In this document: positions 8,371 to 17,334 of the stretch, piece by piece
How the letters are laid out: the number at the start of each line of letters is the position of its first letter
Numbering within the stretch: the first letter of the stretch is position 1
Origin: Rhodococcus rhodnii NBRC 100604
GTDB taxonomy: Bacteria; Actinomycetota; Actinomycetes; Mycobacteriales; Mycobacteriaceae
Direction of reading: 5' to 3'
Length of the DNA: 64,000 nt
NCBI RefSeq assembly: GCF_001894925.1
Contig: NZ_BCXD01000006.1
Coordinates: forward strand, 124,001-188,000
Notes under the pieces: generated by a model
Seen by the model: the letters and a program-made list of their open reading frames with translations, nothing else
What the model was told of the DNA's origin: nothing
The model's database searches: none
Made by a program: the position numbers and the translations under genes

Positions 8371-9552
8371 ATGACCACCGCAACCATCCCGCAGCGTGCG
8401 GGCCTGATCAACACCGCCGGACTCTCCGACGAGCAACTCATGATCCGTTCCAGCGTGCTGGACATCCTTCGGGCGACTCTGCCGCTGGACAGCATCGGCC
8501 AACTCGACGATCAGCGCCGGTTTCCGGAAGAGGCATATCAAGCTCTCGCCTCGTCTGGCTACCTCGCCATCCCGTTCGAGGAAGAATTCGGTGGTGCCGG
8601 GGGAAACTACAAGGACCTGACCGTTCTCATGGAAACCCTCGGCTATCACTATTCCGGCATCGGCCAGGGTGTGATGACCACCTTGATCTACGCAGGTGGC
8701 CACGTTGCCAAGTTCGGTTCGGAGGAGCTCAAGCGGCGGATTCTTCCGCAGATCATCGAGGGCAAAGTCAAGCTCGCACTGGCGATGTCAGAGCCGGGTA
8801 CCGGTTCGGATGTCGCCGGCCTCGAGACCAAGGCGGTGCGGCAGGGTTCCGGGTACGTCCTTTCCGGCACCAAAGTGTGGATCACGTGCGCTCACGTGGC
8901 CGACTACATCGTCGTCATCGCCAAGACGGATCCCACCGCACCCCGGCACCAAGGATTGAGCACTTTTCTCGTCGACGCGAAGGCTGCCGGGGTGACGATC
9001 AGTCCGCTGTCGATGCTCGGCCGCCGCACGACTCATGCCAACGAAGTCGTTCTGGACAACGTCTTCGTTCCTGAGGAGAACCTCATCGGCGAGGAGAATC
9101 AGACATGGAAGAACATGATGAAGTGCTTGGCCGTGGAGCGTCTGGCACTGGCGGCGATCTCGGCCGGTCACTGCTTCCGGATCACCGAGTACGCCCAGGA
9201 CTACGCCAAGAGCCGTGCCCAGTTCGGCCGCCCGATCTCGGACTTTCAGGTCACTCAGCACAAGCTGGTGGACATGCGCATCATGGCGGAGACTGCGCGT
9301 CAGTCGGTGTACCGAGTCGCGGAACTCCTCGACGCGGGCCACGACGCCATCGAAGAAACCTCGATCGCCAAGATCGTGTGTACCGAGAACAACTTCAAGT
9401 GCGCCGATATGGGCCTGCAGATTCTCGGCGGTGCCGGTTACTCCATGGAGTACGACATGCAGATGTTCTTCCGCGATTCCCGCGTCGGCCCTATCGGCGG
9501 CGGCACCAACGAGATTCAGCGAAACGTGATCGCCAAGCGGATGGGGCTTTGA
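8371..9552 (+). CDS. Acyl-CoA dehydrogenase
   Basis: A 393-residue flavoenzyme of the ACAD family: N-terminal helical domain, middle beta domain with LAMSEPGTGSDVAG and SGTKVWITCAHVADY, and a C-terminal helical domain with LQILGGAGYSMEY. It would convert an acyl-CoA to the 2-enoyl-CoA. In many ACADs the catalytic Glu sits in a YEGT motif near the C-terminus. Here the equivalent reads IGGGTNEIQR, so the base is missing there or placed elsewhere, as in some branched-chain or ring-acting relatives. Start 8371 is preferred because AAGGAT lies seven bases upstream; an in-frame ATG at 8323 would overlap the MaoC gene. Confidence 0.9.
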   Translation: MTTATIPQRAGLINTAGLSDEQLMIRSSVLDILRATLPLDSIGQLDDQRRFPEEAYQALASSGYLAIPFEEEFGGAGGNYKDLTVLMETLGYHYSGIGQGVMTTLIYAGGHVAKFGSEELKRRILPQIIEGKVKLALAMSEPGTGSDVAGLETKAVRQGSGYVLSGTKVWITCAHVADYIVVIAKTDPTAPRHQGLSTFLVDAKAAGVTISPLSMLGRRTTHANEVVLDNVFVPEENLIGEENQTWKNMMKCLAVERLALAAISAGHCFRITEYAQDYAKSRAQFGRPISDFQVTQHKLVDMRIMAETARQSVYRVAELLDAGHDAIEETSIAKIVCTENNFKCADMGLQILGGAGYSMEYDMQMFFRDSRVGPIGGGTNEIQRNVIAKRMGL

Positions 9553-9633
9553 GTCTTCGGATCGACAGTTCGCCACAAGCAATGGGTCGGAGCGACCCGA
9601 ATCCGGTCGACTCGAGAGAAAGGCGAGAAAGCG

Positions 9634-10833
9634 ATGAGGCGAACGACACGCGCCACCCGAGTACGGGGGCGCTTTCGAGTCGGCGCAGTCGCCTTGGCGG
9701 CACTGGCACTCCTACCTGCGTGCGGCACCGCGATGGGAAGAGACACCGATGCAGGAGCGCCACTGGTTCTTCGCTACGCGGACTACACCAATGCCCATTC
9801 GGGTGACGGCTTTCGGGCCTTCGCAGCGGAGGTCGCCGATCGTTCGGATGGACGGATTGCGTTCGACGAGTACTGGGGTGGCAGCCTGCTCAAAGGCAAC
9901 GACATGGCTTCGGGCGTGCGCGGTGGCGTGGCAGACATTGGAATGTTCACCGCTACTTACTATCCCAGTGAATTCCCTCTCACCGAGTGGCTGACACGGC
10001 TCGGAAACTTGGCGGACACCAGCTTCCCGAACGGTGTGATGCAAGCCAACGCCGCCCAGGCGGACTTCGCGCTGTCCAGTGAGGCCGTCAACAACCAGTT
10101 CGACGGTCGCGGAATGAAGCTCTTGTTCTCGGCTCATCCGATCACCAAGTACGACATCCTCTGCACCACACCGGTGACCACGCTGGCGGACGCGGCCGGC
10201 AAACGTATCCGATCCGGTGGTGGGTTGTGGGACGACGAGGCTCGTGCGCTGGGGATGACCCCCGTGAACATGTCGATCGGCGAGACGTACGAGGGGCTGG
10301 AGCGCGGTGTCATCGACTGCACACTCGCCTCCCCGAAGACCGTGACTTCCTACGGTTTCTGGGAGGTGGCCAAGCATCACACCAGCCTTCCCTTGACCGG
10401 CATCAATGCCCAGTACGCCGTCATGAACAAGCAAGTGTGGGAGGCGCTCCCGGTCGAGGATCAGCGTCTGATCTGGGATGCCACCTACCAATGGTTCGAG
10501 GGGTACCTCGAGTACGAAGGGCTCGGGTTGGAGAAGGTGCTCGTCGAGACCGGAACCGATAAGCACGGGTTGGCGTTCCATGACCCGGATGACGATCTGC
10601 TTCGCGCTGTACAGACGCAGCAGTCCGAGGTGCGTGAGTCGATGCCGTCGACCGCACCGGATTCCGCCGGGCCCCCGGACGACATCATTCGGAACTACAA
10701 GGACACCATGGCCCTGTGGCATGAGCGCCTGTCGGCGATGGATCTGACCCGCACCACCCAGGACGGCCGAATGGATCTCACTCGGTACGCCGCCGAGGTC
10801 CGCAGCGAGGTCTTCGATCGACATCGGCCCTAG
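9634..10833 (+). CDS. TRAP transporter substrate-binding lipoprotein (DctP family)
   Basis: A 399-residue periplasm-side solute receptor. It has a lipoprotein signal peptide with a basic N-terminus, a hydrophobic core and the lipobox LLPAC (Cys about residue 30). DctP-type features are YADYTNAHSGD at the mature N-terminus, YWGGSLLKGNDMASGVRGG, and GKRIRSGGG, which contains the conserved carboxylate-binding Arg. TRAP receptors mostly bind carboxylates, which fits the downstream chemistry. It is the first gene of a complete three-part TRAP system, about 80 bp after the acyl-CoA dehydrogenase and in the same direction. TRAP systems are uncommon in mycolate-bearing actinobacteria. Confidence 0.9.
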   Translation: MRRTTRATRVRGRFRVGAVALAALALLPACGTAMGRDTDAGAPLVLRYADYTNAHSGDGFRAFAAEVADRSDGRIAFDEYWGGSLLKGNDMASGVRGGVADIGMFTATYYPSEFPLTEWLTRLGNLADTSFPNGVMQANAAQADFALSSEAVNNQFDGRGMKLLFSAHPITKYDILCTTPVTTLADAAGKRIRSGGGLWDDEARALGMTPVNMSIGETYEGLERGVIDCTLASPKTVTSYGFWEVAKHHTSLPLTGINAQYAVMNKQVWEALPVEDQRLIWDATYQWFEGYLEYEGLGLEKVLVETGTDKHGLAFHDPDDDLLRAVQTQQSEVRESMPSTAPDSAGPPDDIIRNYKDTMALWHERLSAMDLTRTTQDGRMDLTRYAAEVRSEVFDRHRP

Positions 10834-10885
10834 CCTGCCCGGCAGTCACCACCTGTCCCCCGCAACAACGCGGATGGAGTCCGTC

Positions 10886-11413
10886 ATGGAATCTTCCCCC
10901 ACAACACCTCGAGCGCCGATCTCCGTAATACACAGGCTGTCCACATTTTCGGGCGCTGTGGCCGGAGTCATCGTCCTGGTTCTGACAATCCAGATCGCAG
11001 CAGACGTTCTGTCTCGCAACGTTTTCAACCAGCCGATCCCCGGTACCCTCGAACTCACCGCAAATCTGTTCATGCCGCTGATCGTCTTCCTGTCTCTCGC
11101 CTATGCCGAGTATGCGGGCGAGCATATCCGCGCGACGATCATCGTCGGCAGTCTGACCGGGCGCACAGCGCTCGCGACGGAGTTGATCGGACGGATCGTC
11201 ACGCTACTGGTCGTTCTCGCGCTGACCTACTACGCGGTGATCGGGGCGATCTACGCCACCGAACTTCGGTTGGAGGTGCTCGGTGCGATCACCTTGCCCG
11301 TGTGGCCGGTGCGCATCCTCGCTGCAGTCGGCTTGATGCTCTTCGCAATTCAGCTGACTGCCTCGATCGTCATCGTCGGTGCCCAATCGACCCAGAGGAA
11401 AGTCCATGACTGA
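10886..11413 (+). CDS. TRAP transporter small membrane subunit (DctQ family)
   Basis: A 175-residue protein with four predicted membrane segments (for example around VAGVIVLVLTIQIAADV, NLFMPLIVFLSLAYAE, IVTLLVVLALTYYAV and ILAAVGLMLFAIQLTASI). The DctQ pattern LSRNVFNQPIPGTLELT sits between the first two. It partners the large permease to drive ion-coupled import. Start 10886 is chosen because GGAG lies seven bases upstream; the ATG at 10874 lacks a site. Its stop overlaps the start of the large subunit by eight bases. Confidence 0.87.
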   Translation: MESSPTTPRAPISVIHRLSTFSGAVAGVIVLVLTIQIAADVLSRNVFNQPIPGTLELTANLFMPLIVFLSLAYAEYAGEHIRATIIVGSLTGRTALATELIGRIVTLLVVLALTYYAVIGAIYATELRLEVLGAITLPVWPVRILAAVGLMLFAIQLTASIVIVGAQSTQRKVHD

Positions 11414-12920
11414 GAGCCTTGCCGCAGAACACACTTCAGCTCTGAAACGGGATGAGAAGGTGGTCCGGGGTCGACCTCCTCGCCGCGCCGGTGGGCGCGC
11501 GAACCGGCTCATGTTCGTCGTCGCCGCTATCTCGTGCCTCTCGATGGCTGCTCTCTTCCTGGTAGAGATGTCCGATCCCGTGGTCGGAATAGTCGTGATC
11601 GCGGCGACCATCCTGCTGATGCTCACCGGCGTCCCAGTGGGCATCGCAATCCTGGCGGCGGGCGGGCTGGGTATGTGGCGACTCGCCGGATTCGACGCGA
11701 TGGCCGTCACTTTCGAGGATGTGCCGTTCGCTACGGCGGCTAGCTGGAGTTTGAGCGTCATACCACTGTTCATCTTCATGGGCATCGCGATGGGCAAATT
11801 CAATCTGACGACTCCCCTGTTCGATGCGGCGCGGCAGTGGTTGGGAAAACTGCCAGGTGGGCTGGCGATCGCGACGAACTTCGCAGGTGCGGGGTTGGCC
11901 GCAGCCAGTGGCAGCTCCATCGCAATCTCGTACGCACTCGGCCGCGTCGCCATCCCGGAAATGCTGCGGGCGAACTACCGGCCGTCCCTGGCTGTCGGCG
12001 TCGTCGCCATGGCGGGCACCCTCGGCATGCTCATACCACCGAGCGTCGTCCTCGTTGTCTATGCGGGCGCGGCGGGCACGCCGATCGGGCCCCAACTACT
12101 GGCTGCGTTGATTCCAGGATTGGTGCTGGCGACGGCATTCGCCGTTCTGATTCTGATTCGCTCGATCCTCGACCCCACGCTCGCCCCACGAGAAGACACG
12201 GGCGACATCACGTTGCGGTCGCGCGTCACATCACTGGCGGGCGTCGCGCCGGTGACGACAATCGTCGTCGTCATGGTCGGCGGAATGTACATGGGGTTCT
12301 TCACGCCGACAGAGGCCGGCGCGTTCGGTGCACTGCTCGCTGTGATCCTGGGCTGGTTGTTCGGTGGTGATCGGAACGTACACAGGCTCGGAAAGACGCT
12401 CGTGGCCTGCCTGCGTGAAACTGTTGCCGGCGTAGCGGCGATCTTCCTGCTGCTGATGGGCGTGCATGTCCTGACCCGCGTCGTAGCGTTGTCGGGCCTG
12501 GCCGACATCATGGCAGATGCGGTGACCAGTATCGGTTTGTCGCGCATTGCTTTTCTCTTCGTTCTGGTTGTCGTCTTCTTGATCTTGGGGATGTTCATGG
12601 ACAGCCTGGCGATGATCTTGTTGACGGTCCCGGTTCTGCTACCAGTGCTGACCGCACTGGACATCGATATGATCTGGTACGGCGTCTTCATGGTGATCCT
12701 GGTCGAGATCGGAATGGTGACACCGCCTATCGGAATGCTGAGTTACATCGTGCATCGACTCGCCCAGAATCCCGAGGTCAGTCTCGGCCGCACCGTCCGG
12801 TTGACAGAAGTGTTCAAGGGAACCGCATGGTTCGTCATCGCCGGACTAGTAGTCCTGACGGCGCTCATATTCTGGCCCGAGATCGCGTTGTGGCTGCCGG
12901 GCCAGTCCAACGCCGGGTAG
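11406..12920 (+). CDS. TRAP transporter large membrane subunit (DctM family)
   Basis: A 504-residue polytopic permease with about 12 hydrophobic segments. Typical DctM stretches are visible: LLMLTGVPVGIAILAAGG, SVIPLFIFMGIAMGKFN, GTLGMLIPPSVVLVVYAG, FFTPTEAGAFGALLAV and EIGMVTPPIGM. It forms the translocation path of the TRAP system. The ATG at 11406 has AGAGGAAA in front and overlaps the small subunit gene by eight bases, so the two are translationally coupled. The basic N-terminal tail of about 30 residues is longer than usual. Confidence 0.9.
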   Translation: MTESLAAEHTSALKRDEKVVRGRPPRRAGGRANRLMFVVAAISCLSMAALFLVEMSDPVVGIVVIAATILLMLTGVPVGIAILAAGGLGMWRLAGFDAMAVTFEDVPFATAASWSLSVIPLFIFMGIAMGKFNLTTPLFDAARQWLGKLPGGLAIATNFAGAGLAAASGSSIAISYALGRVAIPEMLRANYRPSLAVGVVAMAGTLGMLIPPSVVLVVYAGAAGTPIGPQLLAALIPGLVLATAFAVLILIRSILDPTLAPREDTGDITLRSRVTSLAGVAPVTTIVVVMVGGMYMGFFTPTEAGAFGALLAVILGWLFGGDRNVHRLGKTLVACLRETVAGVAAIFLLLMGVHVLTRVVALSGLADIMADAVTSIGLSRIAFLFVLVVVFLILGMFMDSLAMILLTVPVLLPVLTALDIDMIWYGVFMVILVEIGMVTPPIGMLSYIVHRLAQNPEVSLGRTVRLTEVFKGTAWFVIAGLVVLTALIFWPEIALWLPGQSNAG

Positions 12921-13125
12921 TCACGCTGTAATCGTGTCGCACGGATCGGGGTCGTGGAGATCGGCAGAGGGCCACTGAAGTGCCGCTCCGAAGTCGGACC
13001 GACTGTTGGGATCGCCCTGCGATCGTGGCGAACCGCTAGGGTGGCACAGCAATGGTTGAACCGCCCGTCCGACTTCCCGCGAGCCTCGGCGTCGAGCGGG
13101 AGGCCATTCTGGCAGGAGGACTTCA

Positions 13126-13839
13126 GTGGCTGCAGAGCTGACATTCGAGCCCGCGAAGACGCGGCGCGCCTTCGACGACATCATCGACCAAGTTCGTGAT
13201 CGGCTCCCGTCGGGTCAGCTTCGGCCCGGCGACAAGCTGCCCAGCGAACGCGAGTTCGCCGAGCAGCTCGGTGTGAGTCGGAACACTGTTCGAGAAGCTC
13301 TTCGAATGCTCGAGATCTCCGGGTTGATCGTCCTGAAGAAGGGACATACCGGCGGGGCTTTCGTGGTGGATACCACGTCGCATGTGGTGGCCCAAGGAAT
13401 TCTGGACGGGATGACTCTGACGCGATACTCGCTCTCGGATCTCACCGAGGCGAGGATCGGGCTCGAGAGCTTGATCCTCGCGAGGGTGTGCGAGCGCGCA
13501 ACTCGGTCAGAATTCGACTCTCTTGAAGAGATTGTCGAACGCACCGTGGCTATCGATGCGGACACTCGATGGCGTGACAAGATGAAGGTCCATCTCGAAT
13601 TCCATCAGAAACTGACCGAAGCCGCCCACAATCCGATCCTGACAATCCTCATCCAGCCGCTTCTGGAAATCACTCACGAGTTGACACTCCGGGTCGGTCC
13701 ATCAGCGGAGGATTACATAATCGAGTCGCGATATCGACTTCTCGATGCTCTTCGCAGACGAGATTCGGATGCCGCAATATCGGAACTAGAGTGGTATCTC
13801 GCGAAGCTGCAGCAACGGTGGATGGGAGGAACGGACTAA
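13126..13839 (+). CDS. GntR-family regulator, FadR/FCD subgroup
   Basis: A 237-residue DNA-binding protein. The winged helix spans about residues 15-80 (RPGDKLPSEREFAEQL, SRNTVREALRMLE, SGLIVLKKG). The C-terminal FCD ligand domain includes HLEFHQKLTEAAHNPIL with its metal-binding His residues. FCD regulators usually sense carboxylates or acyl-CoAs. It lies 205 bp downstream of the TRAP genes on the same strand, so it is the likely regulator of that import and degradation cluster. GTG start with AGGAGG. The 12921-13125 interval probably contains its promoter, but I saw no clear palindrome there. Confidence 0.87.
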   Translation: MAAELTFEPAKTRRAFDDIIDQVRDRLPSGQLRPGDKLPSEREFAEQLGVSRNTVREALRMLEISGLIVLKKGHTGGAFVVDTTSHVVAQGILDGMTLTRYSLSDLTEARIGLESLILARVCERATRSEFDSLEEIVERTVAIDADTRWRDKMKVHLEFHQKLTEAAHNPILTILIQPLLEITHELTLRVGPSAEDYIIESRYRLLDALRRRDSDAAISELEWYLAKLQQRWMGGTD

Positions 13840-13980
13840 CGGGTTGACAGATCCCTGCGCCGTGCTGTTCGAGGCGCCCATGCATCGAGGCGTCGGGGCG
13901 TTCTGACTGATTGTCGGGGAATGTCACCATGGCCGGGTAATCGTTGCGATGGCGCGTATCCGGTCAGGTATGACTACCGG
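13840..13980. other. Convergent intergenic stretch at the end of the catabolic island
   Basis: 141 bp between the GntR gene and pcaR. No convincing gene, terminator or attachment-site-like repeat was seen. In relatives pcaF commonly follows pcaR, but nothing resembling it is here. Confidence 0.4.
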
Positions 13981-14799
13981 TTACCCGTCATGTCGAGGCG
14001 TGCGAGGCTGAATGCGGGCGAGATCGGCCGAAATGTCCGCTGCAGCCGCGACGACGGCCGGTACGAGTGAGTCGTGTACCGCGTCGAGCGTGTACCGCGC
14101 TGCTTGAGTGGAGATGTTGACGGCTGCGACGACGGCTCCGTCGCGGTCGCGAATCGGCGCGGCGAGCGACCGCAGGCCTTCTTCGAGTTCTTCGTCGACG
14201 ATCGAGAAGCCGTCCGATCTCACGTTCGCGAGTTCGTTTCGGAGTGCGGTCGGGGACGCGAGCGTGCGCCCGGTGAGCGGAGTGAGTTCCACCGCGCCGA
14301 GGTAGGCGTCCAGTTCGACGTCGCCGAGTCCGGCGAGCAGCACCCTGCCCATGGACGTGGCGAACGCGGGAAACCGCGTACCGATCGTGATCGAGACCGT
14401 CATGATGCGTCGGACCGGGACACGTGCGACGTAGACGACGTCGCCATCGTCGAGGATCGAGACCGAGGTCGATTCGTGGACACTTTCGGAGAGCGCCTCG
14501 AGGTGAGGTCCGGCGATATCGGGCAACGACAGACTCGACAGATAGCTGTAGCCCAGGTCGAGCACCCGTGGAGTGAGCCAGAACGCGGAACCGTCGCAGC
14601 GCACGTACCCCAACTCGGTGAGCGTGAGCAGGAAGCGCCGAGCCGTCGCTCGGGTCAGACCGGTGGCGCGTGCTACCTCGCTCAGTGTTCGACGCGGGTG
14701 CTCGGCGTCGAACGCCTTGACGACCGACAACCCGCGCGCCAGAGACTGCACGTAGTCGGTAGAGGAGCTTGTCGGTTCGGGCGGGCTGGTCTCCGTCAC
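13981..14799 (-). CDS. pcaR: IclR-family regulator of protocatechuate genes
   Basis: A 272-residue IclR protein. The winged helix is at about residues 20-75 (TLSEVARATGLTRATARRF). The IclR ligand domain has FPAFATSMGRVLLAGL, and IVDEELEEGLRSLAAPI lies near the end, both typical of PcaR/PcaU/PobR. It is the last gene of pcaHGBLR and starts six bases after the pcaL stop. PcaR proteins bind beta-ketoadipate or protocatechuate and control pca operons. Its likely operators are the 15-bp repeats between pcaH and pcaI. GTG or ATG choice is not in doubt here: ATG at 14799. Confidence 0.9.
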   Translation of the reverse strand: MTETSPPEPTSSSTDYVQSLARGLSVVKAFDAEHPRRTLSEVARATGLTRATARRFLLTLTELGYVRCDGSAFWLTPRVLDLGYSYLSSLSLPDIAGPHLEALSESVHESTSVSILDDGDVVYVARVPVRRIMTVSITIGTRFPAFATSMGRVLLAGLGDVELDAYLGAVELTPLTGRTLASPTALRNELANVRSDGFSIVDEELEEGLRSLAAPIRDRDGAVVAAVNISTQAARYTLDAVHDSLVPAVVAAAADISADLARIQPRTPRHDG

Positions 14800-14805
14800 T
14801 GGCTT

Positions 14806-15993
14806 CTATCCGTCACGTTCGGACGCTCCTCTGGTCTCGCTCGCCAGGTCGGCGAGCGCCTCCTTGCCGAGCGCGAAGGCTCGGTTGCTGTTCGGTACAC
14901 CCGCGTACACCGCGGTGTGAAGGAATACTTCCATGAGCAGTTCTGGTGCAGTCCCTGCGCGTAGTGCTGCCCGTATGTGCATGTCGAGTTCGTGCTCGTT
15001 GCCGACCGCGGTGAGGATCGCCATCGTGAGCAATCGCCTGGTGGTGTGATCCAGTCCGTCCCGAGCCCAGATGTCACCCCACGCAGTGCGCGTGATGAAG
15101 TCCTGGAACGGCTCCGTGAACGGTGTGCTGCCTGCGGTTGTCCGCTCGACGTGCGGGGCACCGAGTACGGAGCGGCGTACCGTGGAACCGACGTCGCGAA
15201 GGACGCGTCGGGACATCTCGACCGAACCCACGGCGGCGATGTGACGCTCGATCAGCTGGGTGACGGCCCCGGCCTGCTCGACGCTGGCCAGATGTGCGCC
15301 GGGGGAGAGGATGTGCAGTTCGGCGCCCGCGATTCCGTCGGCGATCGCGCGCAGTTCCGGCACCGGTGTCGCCCCGTCCTGCTCGGCTGCGATCACCAGG
15401 GTCGGAGCGACGATGCGGGAGAGGTCGGCGCGGCCGTCCCATCGAGCCAGGGCCTCGCAGCATGCGGCGTAGCCCTCGTCGTTCGTCCCGCGCACCATGT
15501 CGACGTGGTGTGCAACGAGCTGGGAATCGCGTTGTGCGAGTTCGGGAGTGAACCAACGTTCGACGACGGAGTTCGCGACCGTTGCGATGCCGCCGCCGCG
15601 AACGGTCGCAGCGCGGTCGAGCCATGGTTGCGCGGGCGTGAACCGTGCCGACGTGCAGAGCAGGGTGAGCGCCCGCACACGTAACGGATGGTGCGCGGCG
15701 AGCCATTGTCCGACCGCGCCGCCGAGCGAGAGCCCGACGACGTGCACCTCGTCCAGCCCGAGTGTGTCGAGTGTTGCGAGCATGTCGCCACCGAGATCGG
15801 AGACCGTGTAAGGCCCGGCGGGGGCGGGGGAACCCCCGTGACCGCGGTGATCGACGGCTATCACGTGGGCGCGGGAAGAAAGTGCGCTGATCTGCGGATC
15901 CCACATGTGCGCATTCGACCCCAACGACCCGAGCAGGACGATCGGCGGAGCCGCGGGGTCTCCGTGTGTTTCGTGATGTAGTCGGACCGTCAT
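14806..15993 (-). CDS. pcaL: Fused 3-oxoadipate enol-lactonase / 4-carboxymuconolactone decarboxylase
   Basis: A 395-residue two-domain enzyme. The N-terminal alpha/beta hydrolase (about residues 1-258) has HVVGLSLGGAVGQW with the nucleophile Ser, and a late LSPGAHLASVEQ with the catalytic His. This is PcaD. The C-terminal carboxymuconolactone decarboxylase domain (about 265-385) has ITRTAWGDIWAR and LTMAILTAVGNEHELDMH. This is PcaC. It converts gamma-carboxymuconolactone through the enol-lactone to beta-ketoadipate. Fusion as PcaL is usual in Rhodococcus and Streptomyces. The ATG overlaps the pcaB stop by four bases. Confidence 0.94.
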   Translation of the reverse strand: MTVRLHHETHGDPAAPPIVLLGSLGSNAHMWDPQISALSSRAHVIAVDHRGHGGSPAPAGPYTVSDLGGDMLATLDTLGLDEVHVVGLSLGGAVGQWLAAHHPLRVRALTLLCTSARFTPAQPWLDRAATVRGGGIATVANSVVERWFTPELAQRDSQLVAHHVDMVRGTNDEGYAACCEALARWDGRADLSRIVAPTLVIAAEQDGATPVPELRAIADGIAGAELHILSPGAHLASVEQAGAVTQLIERHIAAVGSVEMSRRVLRDVGSTVRRSVLGAPHVERTTAGSTPFTEPFQDFITRTAWGDIWARDGLDHTTRRLLTMAILTAVGNEHELDMHIRAALRAGTAPELLMEVFLHTAVYAGVPNSNRAFALGKEALADLASETRGASERDG

Positions 15994-17321
15994 CGATGTC
16001 CTCCGGTCGTGCGGGCGTCGAGGGCGCGGTCGACGAGCTCGGTGGCGTGTCCGAGATACTGGGTTGGATCGAGCAGATTCCGCAGTTCGTCGGCCGTCAG
16101 ATGCTCGGTGATCGCGGGATGGCGGTCGAGTGGCACACCGGATGTTGCTGCGGCGGTGACGATGTCCCGAGCCGCGTCGGTGTGTTCGGCGAGTGCGGTG
16201 GCGACGCGTTCGGCGAGAATCAGGCCGCCGGTGATGTCGAGATTCCGCGACATCACCTCGGGATGGACGCGAAGACCCCCGAGGCTCGTCGCGAGCCGGT
16301 CTGCGGCGCCGGCGCTCAGCCGCATCAGGTCGGTCGTCGTCTCCCATTCCGCGTGCCATGCACCGGCTGCTCTGGAGAACTCGTGGTCCATCGTGGAGAG
16401 GATGGTCGCTACCAGACTCGGTACTCGGCGGGCCGCCGCGCGTGCTGCGATCGCGGCGACGGGATTCTGTTTGTGGGGCATCGCCGACGAACCACCGGGC
16501 GTATCCTCCGCCACCTCGCCGAATTCGGTCGATGCCATCAGTACCACGTCGGTGGCGGGCTTCGAGACGGATCCTGCGACGACACCGAGCGCGGCCGCGA
16601 AAGTCGCGAGGGGCGTGCGAGTTGTGTGCCACGGGACGCTCTGCCGAGCCAGGGCGAGTTCGTCGGCGAGCGCGTCGGCGAGCGCCATCCCATGCGGGTA
16701 CACGGCAGCGAGAGTTCCTGCCGCACCACCGAACTGGACGGGCAACATCGACACCGCCCGCTCGAGTTGCGAACGGGCGCCGTCGAGTCCCGTGAACCAC
16801 GACACCGCCAGTACCCCGAACGTCGTCGGTAGCGCCTGCTGGCCGAGCGTGCGCGCAGCCATCGGGGTGTTTCGGTGGAGTCGAGCGAGATCGGCTGCAG
16901 CGTCGGCTGCTGCCTGCAGATCTGCCAGAACGCGGTGCCCGGCCCTGGCGGACAACAACATCAGAGCCGAATCCATCACGTCCTGGCTCGTGGCACCGAC
17001 ATGAACGGCGGACGACGGGACGCCGTGCCCGGCAACCGCGGTGCGCAGGGTCTTCACGAGGGGAATCACGGGGTTGCCCCCGGCTTTCGACTGTTGGCCG
17101 AGGTCGGCCACGTCGAGGCCTCCGGGAAGGGAGAGACGGCCGGCGACCTGTGTCACGGTCGCCGCGTGAACGGCGTCGGTGAGCCCGACCGTCGAGGCTG
17201 CGCGACTGAGCGCGGCCTCGACCTCCAGGAGTGCAGACACCCAGGCTTGATCGGAGAGGTGCTCGGTGACGTTCGACTCGCCGAACAGGGGATCGAACAG
17301 TTCGCCGCGCGTGTTCGTCAC
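15990..17321 (-). CDS. pcaB: 3-carboxy-cis,cis-muconate cycloisomerase
   Basis: A 443-residue member of the fumarase/aspartase superfamily. The signature GGSSAMPHKQNPV is clear, as are VHVGATSQDVMDSA and QQSKAGGNPVIPLV, which form the shared active site. It turns beta-carboxymuconate from the protocatechuate dioxygenase into gamma-carboxymuconolactone. GTG start with AGGAG about six bases upstream, thirteen bases after the pcaG stop. The C-terminus overlaps pcaL by four bases. Confidence 0.94.
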   Translation of the reverse strand: MTNTRGELFDPLFGESNVTEHLSDQAWVSALLEVEAALSRAASTVGLTDAVHAATVTQVAGRLSLPGGLDVADLGQQSKAGGNPVIPLVKTLRTAVAGHGVPSSAVHVGATSQDVMDSALMLLSARAGHRVLADLQAAADAAADLARLHRNTPMAARTLGQQALPTTFGVLAVSWFTGLDGARSQLERAVSMLPVQFGGAAGTLAAVYPHGMALADALADELALARQSVPWHTTRTPLATFAAALGVVAGSVSKPATDVVLMASTEFGEVAEDTPGGSSAMPHKQNPVAAIAARAAARRVPSLVATILSTMDHEFSRAAGAWHAEWETTTDLMRLSAGAADRLATSLGGLRVHPEVMSRNLDITGGLILAERVATALAEHTDAARDIVTAAATSGVPLDRHPAITEHLTADELRNLLDPTQYLGHATELVDRALDARTTGGHR

Positions 17322-17334
17322 GAGAGGCTCCTGG

